DNA of 48,673 nucleotides, taken from assembly GCA_002449145.1 (NCBI GenBank), contig DKCG01000002.1, positions 1 through 48,673 of the forward strand, read 5' to 3'. A program made the position numbers and the translations under genes. How positions within the stretch are numbered: the stretch's first letter is position 1; every line of letters begins with the position of its first letter. Origin of the DNA: Christensenella sp. UBA6880 (GTDB taxonomy: Bacteria; Bacillota; Clostridia; Christensenellales; CAG-917). Under the pieces are notes generated by a model, which made no database searches, was not told where the DNA came from, and saw nothing but the letters and a program-made list of their open reading frames with translations. This document shows, piece after piece, positions 7,424-17,478 of this stretch.

Positions 7424-8642
7424 TTATCTCTTCCCCCTTTTCTTTTCTTGCAAAGTAGTCGGTGAGGAACACGCTCATAACAACGAGCGCGACGCAGACG
7501 TAGCAAACGTATTTCATTGCGCCTGCGGCAAGCACCGACGGATAATATTCCGCCTTGAAGGCAAACGATTGCGCTTGTGCGAGAGAAAGGTCGCTGTCAC
7601 TGCCCTCTACCGCCTTTTGATAGGTGGAAACAGTTTGTTCGCCTAGTCCCGTATATATCACGTCGGGGATAAGGCCGCTCACCGTTTCGGGCGTGATTGC
7701 GCCGCCCGCTATGCCGAGAACGGAATTGAGAAGACTGCCCGCATCGAGGTCGAGTCCGGCAATGCGGATGACAAGTCCGTCGGGAAGCAAATTTTTGTCT
7801 TTGACCGCGGTCACGAGAATGTTGACGAGCTCGTCTTTGTAAGCGGTTATGTCAACTCTGTAACCTTTAAGACGCACAAGGTCCGCATCCTTTTCGGCAA
7901 GGAACGTATCGAGTGCGGATTTTGCCTCGTTCATTGCGTTTTCGAGTTCCGCATTTGCAGTATCTGCCTCGTATGCAGCCTTTGCGGCATCGTAAGCGGC
8001 TTGCTTTTGTGCAATTTGCTCTTCGAGAGCGTCAAGTTCCGCACTTGCCTTGTTGTAGTTTTCAAGAGCTTCGAGTTTTTGTTTGGTAAGCACTTGCGCT
8101 TTTTCAATCGTGCCGTACTTGTAGCCGAGATTATGTTCTTTGTCGGCGTTGTCGTACCATTCGGAATATGTGTGGCTCAATCCATACATCTTTTGGATGT
8201 CGTAATTATCTTGCAAAAGATAATATGTTTCGCTCTTATATTCGGTTGTAAAATCCATGTGCCAGCCCATCAAAGCGTCGTACGTTTTGACGTCGGACTT
8301 GTCGTAGAGTTGCTCGTAAGCGTCGGCGTACTTCTTGCTTACTGCCGCGTCGTAGATTGCGGACGGAAGAAGCACGCAGAGCATCGAGAGAGCGGCAACG
8401 GACACAAGCACTATCTTGCGACAGAAATCGCTCTTTTTTGCGACGAATTTGGTGAGGACAAATTGAACTATGAGCAAACCGACCCAAATTGCGCAAAAAC
8501 CTATCATCCAGTTGGCTGCGTGATTCCCCATAATTTCTTGGTTGAACATCGGCGCCATCGTGATGAGCATAATCACCAGCAACAGCGGAAAACCTGCCAA
8601 GAAAAAGAGAATTTTCAGCCCTTTGTAGATATATTGTTTCAT
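7416..8642 (-). CDS. Uncharacterised membrane protein with coiled coil
   Basis: A 408-residue protein with helices at about residues 8-30, 44-64 and 76-97, an outer domain of about 270 residues, and a last helix near 375-395 followed by a charged tail. The outer domain contains an Ala/Glu/Lys-rich coiled coil at about 190-255 (TKQKLEALENYNKASAELDA and its continuation). Start: AGGCAGGA before ATG. It is the first gene of a two-gene unit with the 372-residue paralogue, located just after the 1115-residue lipoprotein gene and separated from it by a terminator. Function unknown; an envelope complex with the neighbouring lipoproteins is a guess based on position. Confidence 0.7.
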   Translation of the reverse strand: MKQYIYKGLKILFFLAGFPLLLVIMLITMAPMFNQEIMGNHAANWMIGFCAIWVGLLIVQFVLTKFVAKKSDFCRKIVLVSVAALSMLCVLLPSAIYDAAVSKKYADAYEQLYDKSDVKTYDALMGWHMDFTTEYKSETYYLLQDNYDIQKMYGLSHTYSEWYDNADKEHNLGYKYGTIEKAQVLTKQKLEALENYNKASAELDALEEQIAQKQAAYDAAKAAYEADTANAELENAMNEAKSALDTFLAEKDADLVRLKGYRVDITAYKDELVNILVTAVKDKNLLPDGLVIRIAGLDLDAGSLLNSVLGIAGGAITPETVSGLIPDVIYTGLGEQTVSTYQKAVEGSDSDLSLAQAQSFAFKAEYYPSVLAAGAMKYVCYVCVALVVMSVFLTDYFARKEKGEEINE

Positions 8643-8694
8643 TATTTTCCTGCCTTATGTAGTTTAGGCTTGCAACTTAATTGCAAGGGGGTTT

Positions 8695-8725
8695 GCAAGC
8701 AACGGTTTTTTACGCCGTTGCTTGC
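8695..8725 (-). terminator. Terminator after the 1115-residue lipoprotein gene
   Basis: A perfect 11-base stem GCAAGCAACGG / CCGTTGCTTGC with a nine-base loop, 16 bases after the stop. There is no long T run behind it. A second palindrome, CTTGCAA-CTTAA-TTGCAAG (8669-8687), follows before the next start codon, so partial read-through into the membrane protein genes is possible. Confidence 0.6.
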
Positions 8726-8741
8726 AGATGTTGGGTTGTGT

Positions 8742-11700
8742 TTATTTGACCGTTACGTCGTGATAGAACGTTTGGTCGATTCCGTTGACATTGACAGTGT
8801 AAGACACTCTGTACTTGCCGGTTTCGGCAAATGCGCCTTCGACGAGTTCGACTGCCGCATTGTCTTTTGTGACTGTCACCGTGACGTCGTATACTTTCGT
8901 ATCGGTGTCTTTGACGTAGATTGCGTAGCCGTCTTTGCCGTTTTTGAATTCAAGCTCTTGTTGTTCGCCGTTTGCGTCGACATAGTAGAGTTTGTTTACA
9001 TTGCCGATATAGCCGTCGAGTGTAGCACCGACTTCAACACCGAACGATTTGTTGGAAGCATACAATTCGTTGAACGTGAAGTCGTCCGTGTAGGTATAAT
9101 CGCCAACCTTGATTTCGCAAGCGATCTTCTCTGTTCTCAAGCTTGCCATGTTCTTATTTGCAATGTTGGTTATGCAACCTTGTTTGTCGAGTTCGACTGC
9201 GATCTTTCTCGTCGCCCAAGTGAGAGACATCGAGAAATCTGCGAGTTTCGAGCCGTCTGCCGCGACAGCCTCGAACGCCGTGCCGTTCCACACTACACTG
9301 TACGCAACGCCGTTTTGCGTGATTTCAAAGCCGCCGTTTAGTGTGTTTGTAATGTAGTTGCTGTTAATTGCTTTGGACACGGTGTAGCCGTCTGCACATA
9401 CAACGGGTATTTCAGCCTTTACGGTTTGATACTTGTTGCCGGCAATCGTCAACCTACTGAATGTGATTGTGAGGTTCTTGCCTGCAAAATCGAGATTCTT
9501 TTTGAGCGTATAAACGTCTTTGCCGTTTGCATCTTTCGTGATGTCGAAGATGTTGTTCAAACCTGTTGCGGAACCGAGCGTAAACTTTGCGGTTGCATTG
9601 TCGACTTTCGTTTCGCCGTCTTTTGTGACAACCCACACTTCATACGGATCGTAATTCCAAACTTCGCCGAGAACGAGTTGTTCGACTTCTTTATGACCGT
9701 CAGTACGCTTTGCATAAGCACTAACGACGCTGATTTCGATATAATCGGATTTGAATCCTGCCGTTTCGAAATACACTTTGTATGCGCCGCCTTTTGCAAT
9801 TTTGCCGTCTACGAGTTCGACCGCATTGCCGTTTGCGTCAACGACTTTCATATCGCTTTCGCCGATAGGACGATAGATGCCGTTTATATTCATATACGGA
9901 TTGTCACTCGTCACTTGCTCGAAAATTTCCTTTGTGTAAAGAATTGTGTTTGTCGGAGTCTTGGTGTTGACGAGAGAGATATTCTCTGCCGTCACGGTTT
10001 GAGGATCGAGAACTTCGAATTCGGTTTCGAATTTGAGTGCGCCGGCAATCGGAATATCGTCGCCGAGTGCAAGTCCCGCTTTGGAAAGATCTAGTACGTC
10101 GTTTGCGATCGCAACGTAAAGCGTAACGTTTTGCTTGCCCACTTTGCTCAAGTCAAGACCTTTCACGCCCATAATGTAGCCGCTCGTCACAACGTCTTCG
10201 CCTTTGAGGTTTTTGCCTGTGATACGGAACGCTTTTCCGAGATCGAGAGCCGCCGCCGACGAGTAGTTATTAATATCCGTGCCTTTGTACGCTTTTAGAG
10301 CAACACCGTCTACGGACTTGATCTCTTTGATGAAATCGTTCTTGCCGTCTTTAAACGCACTTGCTTCTCTTATCGTGCAAACGATCGAGTCGGTTGCAAC
10401 TTTTTCGCATTGACCGTAAACAGGCGTTTGCAACTTAACGTTCATAGAATCGCTACCAAGCACCGCACCGACACCGGTTCCTATGATACCTTTTGTATCG
10501 ACGCCGAGCGCATCAAGCAAATGGAAAACAAGGTCTTTCAACTGTACAGTAACACCGTTTTCTTTCATATTGTCCGCATTGAAGAATGCAAGGTATTCTT
10601 TTACGGTGTTGACTACATTCTTAATTGTGTCGACAATGCTCGTTTCTTCGCCGGGTTGTTCGCCGCCGGGTTGTTCGCCGCCGGGTTCGGACGGTTTGTT
10701 GATAAGCATATCGATGACGTCCACGAGAGCATCGAAGTCATACACGCCGCCAACGCCTGCTTTATAGATAATCGCGCCGTATGTGTGTACGTTGACAACC
10801 GCAAATCCTTCCGCAAAGTTGCTGTGAAGCGTAATGATGTTCAGAGGATCTTTATTGCTGAACACTTCGTTTATTTCGAGGTGGAAATAACCGAGTTGTT
10901 TGAGAGTTGCGACGATGTTTTCCTTGCTCGTATTGTTCACAAGATTCAAAAGAGCAAACGGCTCTATATCTGCTTGAACGTCAATTTCGTAATTGTGTTT
11001 CGCTTCGCCTTTATCGTCAAGTCCGGTTGCACTTCCGTTGACGCTGAATTTGAGAAGATTGATTGCTTCGTTGTTCTTTCTTGCGTCAGCATCGAGAGCA
11101 AAGTTTGCCCATGTATCGACAGGCGTGGAAACCATGCCTACAACCGCCTTGTCGACTTTAAGAGTATAATTTGCAACGGGGACATCATTCTTTGCGTAAT
11201 CAAATGAGATATTTGCACTCTCGAATTTGTTGTTTTGATCAAACTTGAACGCGAGTGTTCCTTCAAAACCGATTGCTCTTTGCAAATATGCGAAAAGATC
11301 GTCAAGGCTTTCTACTTTGGCTTCGCCGCCTCTCGTTTCGTATGTGAGGTCGCCGAAGAATTGTTTGACGTAACCGTCGAGTTGTTCTTGCGTAATATTG
11401 AGCGCACCGAGAGCAACGCTGCCAACGCTTCCCCACAACTCTTCAAGGCTGCTTGCGAGGTCTGCGAGATCGAATTTGAGCGTATATACGTTGTTTTCGA
11501 CCGTGCCCGTCGAACCGAAGAATGCGCCGATAACCATTGGAATATATTCGGTGATAGAACTCATGTCAAAAGCGGCTGCAGAGGCGTCTTTTTTTGCAAT
11601 GGCTCTGTAAAGCGCAGTGAGAGAATATCCGTTTATCTTGCGATATTCACCCATCACGTTGCCAAAGAAATAAGGTTGATTTTCAATCACTTCGTAAGCA

Positions 11701-12089
11701 AGCCCGAGAATAGTTGTTGCCTTTTCGTCGGTTTTCGCTTTCTTTGTAAGCTCGAGCACAAAAGCGGTCTTATCGTCGGTTGCGCCGTCTTGCAAATCCG
11801 CATTGCCCTTTGCCGTTAGCGTAAATGTGACGTCGTTGTCTTTTGCCGTCTTGTCGTCAATGACAAAGGACGCGCTTACGTCAACGCCGAATTTTTCACC
11901 GAGTTGATAACTGTTTTGGATATTTGCCCAAATATCGTTCATCATATCGGTCGTGCTGCGTTCGGTTGACGGTTTTTGAGGTTCAGGTTTATCGTCTTCT
12001 TTCGGATTGCACGCACTCAAAACGAGCATACTTGCCGCAAGACACACAACCAAAACGACCAGTAAAACCGATAACATTTTGCGTTTCAT
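8742..12089 (-). CDS. Giant lipoprotein (1115 residues), function unknown
   Basis: The signal peptide ends in the lipobox VLSAC, with C27 lipidated, followed by a Pro/Lys/Asp-rich spacer. The long first half alternates short hydrophobic helices and strands. At about residues 466-480 a Gly-Pro-Glu linker with repeats of GGEQP separates it from the second half. That half is strand-rich and ends in a likely Ig-like module (GKYRVSYTVNVNG near the C-terminus). No enzyme motif is found. It resembles the 999-residue lipoprotein upstream in design: similar GxLxF segments before residue 300 and a C-terminal GKYRV module, so the two are probably paralogues. Start: CAGGAGAAAG before ATG. An exposed surface or matrix protein is the most that can be inferred. 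Confidence 0.75.
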   Translation of the reverse strand: MKRKMLSVLLVVLVVCLAASMLVLSACNPKEDDKPEPQKPSTERSTTDMMNDIWANIQNSYQLGEKFGVDVSASFVIDDKTAKDNDVTFTLTAKGNADLQDGATDDKTAFVLELTKKAKTDEKATTILGLAYEVIENQPYFFGNVMGEYRKINGYSLTALYRAIAKKDASAAAFDMSSITEYIPMVIGAFFGSTGTVENNVYTLKFDLADLASSLEELWGSVGSVALGALNITQEQLDGYVKQFFGDLTYETRGGEAKVESLDDLFAYLQRAIGFEGTLAFKFDQNNKFESANISFDYAKNDVPVANYTLKVDKAVVGMVSTPVDTWANFALDADARKNNEAINLLKFSVNGSATGLDDKGEAKHNYEIDVQADIEPFALLNLVNNTSKENIVATLKQLGYFHLEINEVFSNKDPLNIITLHSNFAEGFAVVNVHTYGAIIYKAGVGGVYDFDALVDVIDMLINKPSEPGGEQPGGEQPGEETSIVDTIKNVVNTVKEYLAFFNADNMKENGVTVQLKDLVFHLLDALGVDTKGIIGTGVGAVLGSDSMNVKLQTPVYGQCEKVATDSIVCTIREASAFKDGKNDFIKEIKSVDGVALKAYKGTDINNYSSAAALDLGKAFRITGKNLKGEDVVTSGYIMGVKGLDLSKVGKQNVTLYVAIANDVLDLSKAGLALGDDIPIAGALKFETEFEVLDPQTVTAENISLVNTKTPTNTILYTKEIFEQVTSDNPYMNINGIYRPIGESDMKVVDANGNAVELVDGKIAKGGAYKVYFETAGFKSDYIEISVVSAYAKRTDGHKEVEQLVLGEVWNYDPYEVWVVTKDGETKVDNATAKFTLGSATGLNNIFDITKDANGKDVYTLKKNLDFAGKNLTITFSRLTIAGNKYQTVKAEIPVVCADGYTVSKAINSNYITNTLNGGFEITQNGVAYSVVWNGTAFEAVAADGSKLADFSMSLTWATRKIAVELDKQGCITNIANKNMASLRTEKIACEIKVGDYTYTDDFTFNELYASNKSFGVEVGATLDGYIGNVNKLYYVDANGEQQELEFKNGKDGYAIYVKDTDTKVYDVTVTVTKDNAAVELVEGAFAETGKYRVSYTVNVNGIDQTFYHDVTVK

Positions 12090-12195
12090 AATCTTTCTCC
12101 TGATTTTATTATTTGCAATATCCTCGAATATAAAAGGTCATACTTTTGGATACTGTCATATACATAATATTAAACGTATCTTTCAAACAAATTAA

Positions 12196-12224
12196 ATTAA
12201 AATTAAATTTGCTAATTTTGACAA
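12196..12224 (-). promoter_or_regulatory. Possible promoter for the 1115-residue lipoprotein gene
   Basis: TTGTCA (12219-12224) and TTTAAT (12196-12201) are 17 bases apart on the minus strand, 107 bases before the start codon. The region is very AT-rich, so chance matches are likely. The leader between holds a hairpin at 12119-12152 (TATCC / GGATA outside, AAAAG / CTTTT inside). The rest of 12090-12392 shows no gene. Confidence 0.35.
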
Positions 12225-12392
12225 CTTTTTTCAAGATTTTTGCAGTAAATGCGGAAAATTTGTACGTTTGTATGAAATATTAATTTAATTTTTGTAATGA
12301 TTATGAAACGTAAAAATGCAATTTTCTTTACACGTTATGCCCGCCGCAAAAGCAAAAAGCGGACTTCCCTCGTTTCGTATCGTATCAAAACG

Positions 12393-12448
12393 AGAAAAAT
12401 CCGCACTAGGTTCGTTTTCAACAACTTGCGCCGAATGCGGATTTTTCT
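12393..12448 (-). terminator. Terminator after the 999-residue lipoprotein gene
   Basis: A perfect 13-base stem, AGAAAAATCCGCA / TGCGGATTTTTCT, encloses a 30-base loop with a smaller TTCG/CGAA pairing. On the minus strand the stem ends in five T. It closes the regulator-kinase-lipoprotein operon. Confidence 0.75.
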
Positions 12449-12506
12449 ATTTTATTTTGTTTTATTTATTTTACCGTAACTTCGTTTATTTGAATCACGC
12501 GCGTGC

Positions 12507-15506
12507 CTATGCGCGAGCGATTACGGTTATTTCCGCTTTATAAACGGTTTCGGAATCTATTTGCACCGTAACTCTGTACTTGCCGACGTTTGCAAACGAC
12601 AACGACAATTTGAACGCTACGCCCGATTTTATCAAGTTCGGCAAAAACACCGAGTAAACTTTTGAGCCGTTTGCCGAAGTCGTAGGCTCGAGGGCGTTTG
12701 CGCCGACGCTCAATTCCTTTATGCAATCCTCGCTTGCCGACTTGCCCGTCGCAACGTCGTATATAGAAATTTTCAGCGTATGGTCTTTATCTTCCCCTTC
12801 GCCGTGCAGTGAATTTACGATGTCGCCCGTCACAGAAATCGTCGTGTCTTGCGTCTCGCTTAACGGCAATTCGTTTTTCACGTTCAAAGCAAATTCGGTT
12901 TCGACGTACGCCTTGTCCGTAACTTTCAAAATAAACGGTTCGCTTCTGAATTCGTTTTTGACCACTTGCACGACATAGTCGTTCGACCTGTAGAACACGA
13001 GCGTATCCGTTCCGTAACTTGCGTGATGTCCCCAGTCGTTCGAGTCTTGCGCCAAAGACGTGCCGTTGATGTAGAAATCGTCGAGGCTCAGCGTAATCGA
13101 AGTGCTCGTTTCTTTTTCTACGCCGTCAACGACGTCAACGTACACCGCTCGTAGCGACACTCTGCTCGTAATGTAGCACGCGTCGCCGATATTGACGGAA
13201 TAATCGCTTGCGCCGAACGTAAATTTGTTTGGTTTTTGTATGCTCGCATACTTTTCTATCGTGCGCCCCGCAACGTTGAATTTCACTCTGACCGTACCCC
13301 AGTTGACAACACGATAATATGTGCTAAACAGTCCTCTCGTCGTTATAACCGCGTCCGTTTGTCCGACCACGTCGTATTGTTTTATTGTGCCGTTTCGGTA
13401 CTTTATCTGCACGTTTCCTTTGAGAAACTGCGGAATCTGCGTACTCGACGATATTCTGTACACCTGCGATTTGTCGGCGGTATCGAGTTTGAAAGAGCCT
13501 TCTTCTTCCTTTTCGAGTTTGATATACGCCGTCACCGTTTGCGTATCCTGCGAGAAGTCGCAACCGAAAAATCTCTTTACGACTTCGCTGACCGTGCCGA
13601 GCAAATCGAGAACGTAATCTTGCACCCCGACGTGCGTAATCGTCAGTTTCACCTCTTGCAAATCCGTGCTGTCTGGGTCGTATTCGCCTACTTCCGTAAT
13701 CTTGCCGAACATTCCCGTTTGCACATTTTTTTCAAGGTCTACGTATTCGTATTTCACCGTGCAGCCGACAAGGTCTTTTGCTTCCGTTGCGCTCATAGGA
13801 ACGTATTTGCCGTCCTTTTCGCCGTGTATAACGACGCTTCCCGACGGGTCGTAAACGTTGGTGAGCGCAACCGTTTGCCCGTCGATAGTCACGTTTGACT
13901 TCAAGTCGTACGACCAACTGAGCGCATTGTACTCTTTGCTTATATCGATGCCTTTCACGGTGTACGACTTCACTTCGGACACGTCCTGCGCGATGATGTA
14001 AACTACTTCCTCGTACACGTCGTATTCGCGCACTTGTCCATACATATTGTCGTCGATTTTGAGTCTTATGGTATCGACGTCAAATTCCTCGCTCGACATT
14101 TGCTCGAGCATTTTTTCGGCAACTTCGCTCTCGGCAAACACGTCTTTTATCGACTGCATAGAAAACTCGATTCTGTCGTTTTTTGCCGTCATAATGTCAG
14201 AATACCACTCGATGAGCAATTTGCACACGTTCTTCGCCATACCTTCGGGTACGAGAGTAAACATACAATAGTCGGGCAAGTTGCTTTCCCTAACAGTGCT
14301 GTCGTATTTCGACACCGATTGCAGATATTCCCTGCTCATTAGATTCTTAATTGACGTATTGATGTAGAGATTGTGACTTCCGAAAGCCGACGGCGAAAAT
14401 GCGATGTCGATAACCGCGCCTTTTGCCGCGCTTATTCTCGACGAGCAGTATTCGCTGCAATGCGAATCGCACTTGTGCGATAATCTCAAATGCAAAAAGT
14501 TGTCGTCCGCAAGGCAAGACAAATCGTAGTCGTTGAACACGAGTTTCATAACGTCGACGTTCGTGTTGAGTTGAAAATCGTACTTCACCGACACTCTTTT
14601 AGTGCCCGAATCGACGTTAGAGAGCGTTCCGTCTGTCGTAGACGTTGCCATTTTCGTGGTTTTATACCCTACGTCGCTTTTGGGGAACGTCGCCTTAATC
14701 TCGTCTTTATCGCCCTTTGCAAAAGTCACGTCAAGCGTGCTTGCTACGTTTTCGACAGAAAGATTCTCGCCTTTTGCGCCCACGACTTTGCCGTTTTCAA
14801 GAGTAAATTTGACCGATCCGTCGATTTTTCCTATCCTCGACAAAACTTCGTTTGCGTCGTCTACGCCGAGTGCGCCGAGAAACAAATCCGAAACGTTTTT
14901 GTCTATAAACGTCAGTATTTCGGCAAATTTTGCAAGCGTTTCACCCGCAACGTCGTCTTTAAGTTCAAACGACAGAACTCTTCCGTCTGCACTCTTATCA
15001 CCGTTTTTGAAAAACGCGTCGCACAAATCGAGGACGTATTGCTTCATTGCGTCTTTCGTTTCTTTTTGAGTGTTTTGGTTATATTCGACGTTGAGCCAAT
15101 CAAAGAAATTCGTACCTTCGATTTTGATTTTCGCACCCGAAAGCACGCTGTTTTGTATGATGTCTATATAGGAATTTTGATTGTCTGCTTTGACGGAAAA
15201 CAGATTTTCGCCCGTTGAATACACGTTGATTGCCATTGCGGATTCTTCAATGCTTTGCGGATTGTACGCAAAATCGAGGGCAAAAAGCAAGGATTTGCCC
15301 GACGAAACGTATTCCGCCTGCGCCTTGAAATTGAGTCCGTCCTCGTCAAGAGCCTGCTCGCTTATCGCGGTTGCAAGCGATTGACAATAGTTCTTCCAAC
15401 TCGTCGGCACGCCACTCGGAATATCGTTTGAATCCGCGCATCCGAAAAGTACGCACGATAGCAAAATCAATATGAAAATCACGGAAAAAATCGCAAGTTT
15501 TTTCAT
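12507..15506 (-). CDS. Giant lipoprotein (999 residues) in two-component operon
   Basis: Signal peptide with the lipobox LFGC, C23 lipidated, then a short polar spacer. The protein is mostly beta with acidic patches and shows no catalytic motif. A Cys/His-rich spot lies near 350 (HKCDSHCSEYCSSR), uncommon in an exported protein and possibly a metal or disulfide site. The C-terminal part has strand-rich modules ending GKYRVTVQIDS, like the 1115-residue lipoprotein. The start lies one base after the sensor kinase stop, with AGAGGA upstream, so it is the third gene of a regulator-kinase-lipoprotein operon. This suggests it is either the output or an accessory sensor of that system; which one cannot be told from sequence. 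Confidence 0.78.
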   Translation of the reverse strand: MKKLAIFSVIFILILLSCVLFGCADSNDIPSGVPTSWKNYCQSLATAISEQALDEDGLNFKAQAEYVSSGKSLLFALDFAYNPQSIEESAMAINVYSTGENLFSVKADNQNSYIDIIQNSVLSGAKIKIEGTNFFDWLNVEYNQNTQKETKDAMKQYVLDLCDAFFKNGDKSADGRVLSFELKDDVAGETLAKFAEILTFIDKNVSDLFLGALGVDDANEVLSRIGKIDGSVKFTLENGKVVGAKGENLSVENVASTLDVTFAKGDKDEIKATFPKSDVGYKTTKMATSTTDGTLSNVDSGTKRVSVKYDFQLNTNVDVMKLVFNDYDLSCLADDNFLHLRLSHKCDSHCSEYCSSRISAAKGAVIDIAFSPSAFGSHNLYINTSIKNLMSREYLQSVSKYDSTVRESNLPDYCMFTLVPEGMAKNVCKLLIEWYSDIMTAKNDRIEFSMQSIKDVFAESEVAEKMLEQMSSEEFDVDTIRLKIDDNMYGQVREYDVYEEVVYIIAQDVSEVKSYTVKGIDISKEYNALSWSYDLKSNVTIDGQTVALTNVYDPSGSVVIHGEKDGKYVPMSATEAKDLVGCTVKYEYVDLEKNVQTGMFGKITEVGEYDPDSTDLQEVKLTITHVGVQDYVLDLLGTVSEVVKRFFGCDFSQDTQTVTAYIKLEKEEEGSFKLDTADKSQVYRISSSTQIPQFLKGNVQIKYRNGTIKQYDVVGQTDAVITTRGLFSTYYRVVNWGTVRVKFNVAGRTIEKYASIQKPNKFTFGASDYSVNIGDACYITSRVSLRAVYVDVVDGVEKETSTSITLSLDDFYINGTSLAQDSNDWGHHASYGTDTLVFYRSNDYVVQVVKNEFRSEPFILKVTDKAYVETEFALNVKNELPLSETQDTTISVTGDIVNSLHGEGEDKDHTLKISIYDVATGKSASEDCIKELSVGANALEPTTSANGSKVYSVFLPNLIKSGVAFKLSLSFANVGKYRVTVQIDSETVYKAEITVIARA

Positions 15507-15507
15507 A

Positions 15508-16749
15508 TCAGTTCCTCTTTATCGCAACGTCGATTTCAAGTCCTTGCGGCACGTTCTGCATTGCTTTTATGCTGCCGTCCATACTGTCCACGATGGATTT
15601 GGCAACCGCAAGTCCGAGTCCCGTTCCGTTTATGTCTTTCGCGTTTTGCGCGCGATAGAATCTGTCGAATATGAGTTCGAGTTCGCTCTTATCAACGCCG
15701 ATTCCCGTGTCCGAAACGGTGAGGATACACCCCTCTTTCGTGTTTTTGAGTTTTACGTTGATTCTGTCGCCCTCGTGCGTATATTTTATGGAATTATCCA
15801 AAAGCACGGTGAGCAGTTGCTTGATTTTTTCCTTGTCGACTTGAATATCGCAATAATCCACGCACGCGATAAGTGCCTTACCCGAAAGAGTTGCAACGTC
15901 CGAGAACATATCCACCACTTCGGAAACGGCGTCGCTCATTATTCCCTCTTTCTTTATCGACTTATTTTCGCCGCGCACGATGTTCAAAAGCCCCGTTGAC
16001 ATAGTCGTCATATAGTCCACTTCGTCGAGGCTGGAATTTATCTCGTCTGCAACTTCTTTAACCGTTGCGTCGGGCGTGGCAAGCACGTTTTCGAGGTTGC
16101 CTTTGATTATCGCAAGCGGCGTGCGAATCTCGTGCGACATGTCGTTGATAAACGCTTTTTGCTTGTAATAGTTGTCGGTTATAGGCTTAATCTCGATTTG
16201 GCCGAGCGCGATTGCGATAATAACGCACAACGCGATAAACGCAAACACAAACGGAATGCTGTAAAGTTTCACGTTTTCGTTCGCCGCTTGAATATGGTCG
16301 ATACAAACGAACGCCTTGATATATGCGCCGGCGTTGCCGTTTACTGCTGTCGTGTACGTCAAAAAGTCGTGAGAAGCAAACGACATCTTCTGTATCGAGT
16401 CTGCTTTTCCGCCTATTTCGGGATTGTTTTTTACAAGATAGTCGTCGTTTGAATAGAATCCGTAACTTCCGTCACCTCTCACGACGTACACGCCGAAACT
16501 GTACTGCGGATTGTCCGCGTCCAAAATTCCGCTATCTTCCGAGCAAGCGGCAAGCAATTCCTGCAAATCGTATTTTTTGAGAGTTTGAGCGTATTCGGCA
16601 AGTCCGTCCGACAATTCGTTTTGAGCCGCCTTCGCCGAAAAAACGACGTATCCCGCGATAAACGCGCCGAAAACCATGATGAGAATCACCATATTCACAA
16701 GCGCGAACAATATCCATTGCTTCTTTATATCTCTGTCAATTTTCGACAT
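15508..16749 (-). CDS. Sensor histidine kinase (membrane, HisKA/HATPase)
   Basis: A 413-residue kinase. Helix 1 at about residues 12-37, an outer sensor domain of some 120 residues, helix 2 at about 163-183, then no clear HAMP before the dimerisation helix. H206 in the box NDMSHEIRTP is the phosphorylation site. ATP-binding motifs: N box DNSIKYT (319-325), G1 DTGIGVD (347-353), F box FDRFYRA (361-367), G2 GTGLGLA (375-381). A longer frame with 48 more residues runs into the regulator gene. The ATG at 16749 is preferred because AAGGTG precedes it and it sits two bases after the regulator stop. It phosphorylates the OmpR-type regulator encoded upstream. Confidence 0.93.
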   Translation of the reverse strand: MSKIDRDIKKQWILFALVNMVILIMVFGAFIAGYVVFSAKAAQNELSDGLAEYAQTLKKYDLQELLAACSEDSGILDADNPQYSFGVYVVRGDGSYGFYSNDDYLVKNNPEIGGKADSIQKMSFASHDFLTYTTAVNGNAGAYIKAFVCIDHIQAANENVKLYSIPFVFAFIALCVIIAIALGQIEIKPITDNYYKQKAFINDMSHEIRTPLAIIKGNLENVLATPDATVKEVADEINSSLDEVDYMTTMSTGLLNIVRGENKSIKKEGIMSDAVSEVVDMFSDVATLSGKALIACVDYCDIQVDKEKIKQLLTVLLDNSIKYTHEGDRINVKLKNTKEGCILTVSDTGIGVDKSELELIFDRFYRAQNAKDINGTGLGLAVAKSIVDSMDGSIKAMQNVPQGLEIDVAIKRN

Positions 16750-16751
16750 AA

Positions 16752-17423
16752 TCACACCTTCTCGGTCCACATATACCCCGTCGCCTTTATGGTTTTGAGG
16801 TTTTGCTCGAATCCGTACTGCTGCAAAATTTTTCTCAAACGGAAAATGTTGATGTCGATAACCTGTATGCCCGTCGTGGAATAGTAACCCCAAATCCTAT
16901 CGAAAATCTGTTGCTTTGCCATAATAATTTCCTTGTTGCGCACCAAAAGTTCGAGGATTTCGTAGGTTTTTCTGTTCATTTCAACGTAATTGTCGTCGAT
17001 TTTGAGCATTTTATTGGCGTAGTTGACTTCCATATTTTTGTAACGGTAGTCCGTTCCGCTGAGCGTGCCGCCCGTTCTTCTGAGCACGACTTCGATTCTC
17101 GCAATGAGTTCCTCTCTCGAGAACGGCTTTGTAATATAATCGTCCGCGCCGAGTTTGAAGCACTCGATTTTTTTGTCCACGTCGCTGAGCGCAGAAAGAA
17201 TTATGACAGGCATAATGTGCATTCTGCGGATTTCTTTGAGCGTGTCGATTCCCGACAATTTTCCGAGCATCAAATCGAGGATAACGACGTCGTAATACAC
17301 TTTTTCGACGTTCTGCAAGGCTTTTTCACCCGAAAGCGCAATGTCCACCTCGCCGAGCGAACTCAACGACGTTGCCAAAATCTTCGACAACTTCTCGTCG
17401 TCTTCAACAACAAGTATTCTCAT
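16752..17423 (-). CDS. OmpR-family response regulator
   Basis: A 223-residue two-domain regulator. The receiver domain (1-115) has the acidic pair D8-D9, phospho-acceptor D50 in VVILDLMLG, and K99 in ITKPFS. The C-terminal winged helix binds DNA. It heads the operon with the sensor kinase and the 999-residue lipoprotein, under a very good promoter at 17479-17507. A palindrome next to the -10 box may allow autoregulation. Start supported by AGAGGTGG. Confidence 0.95.
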   Translation of the reverse strand: MRILVVEDDEKLSKILATSLSSLGEVDIALSGEKALQNVEKVYYDVVILDLMLGKLSGIDTLKEIRRMHIMPVIILSALSDVDKKIECFKLGADDYITKPFSREELIARIEVVLRRTGGTLSGTDYRYKNMEVNYANKMLKIDDNYVEMNRKTYEILELLVRNKEIIMAKQQIFDRIWGYYSTTGIQVIDINIFRLRKILQQYGFEQNLKTIKATGYMWTEKV

Positions 17424-17478
17424 CTTCCACCTCTTAATTTATCACATCAATAAATTAAAATTAAATTATTATGTCATA

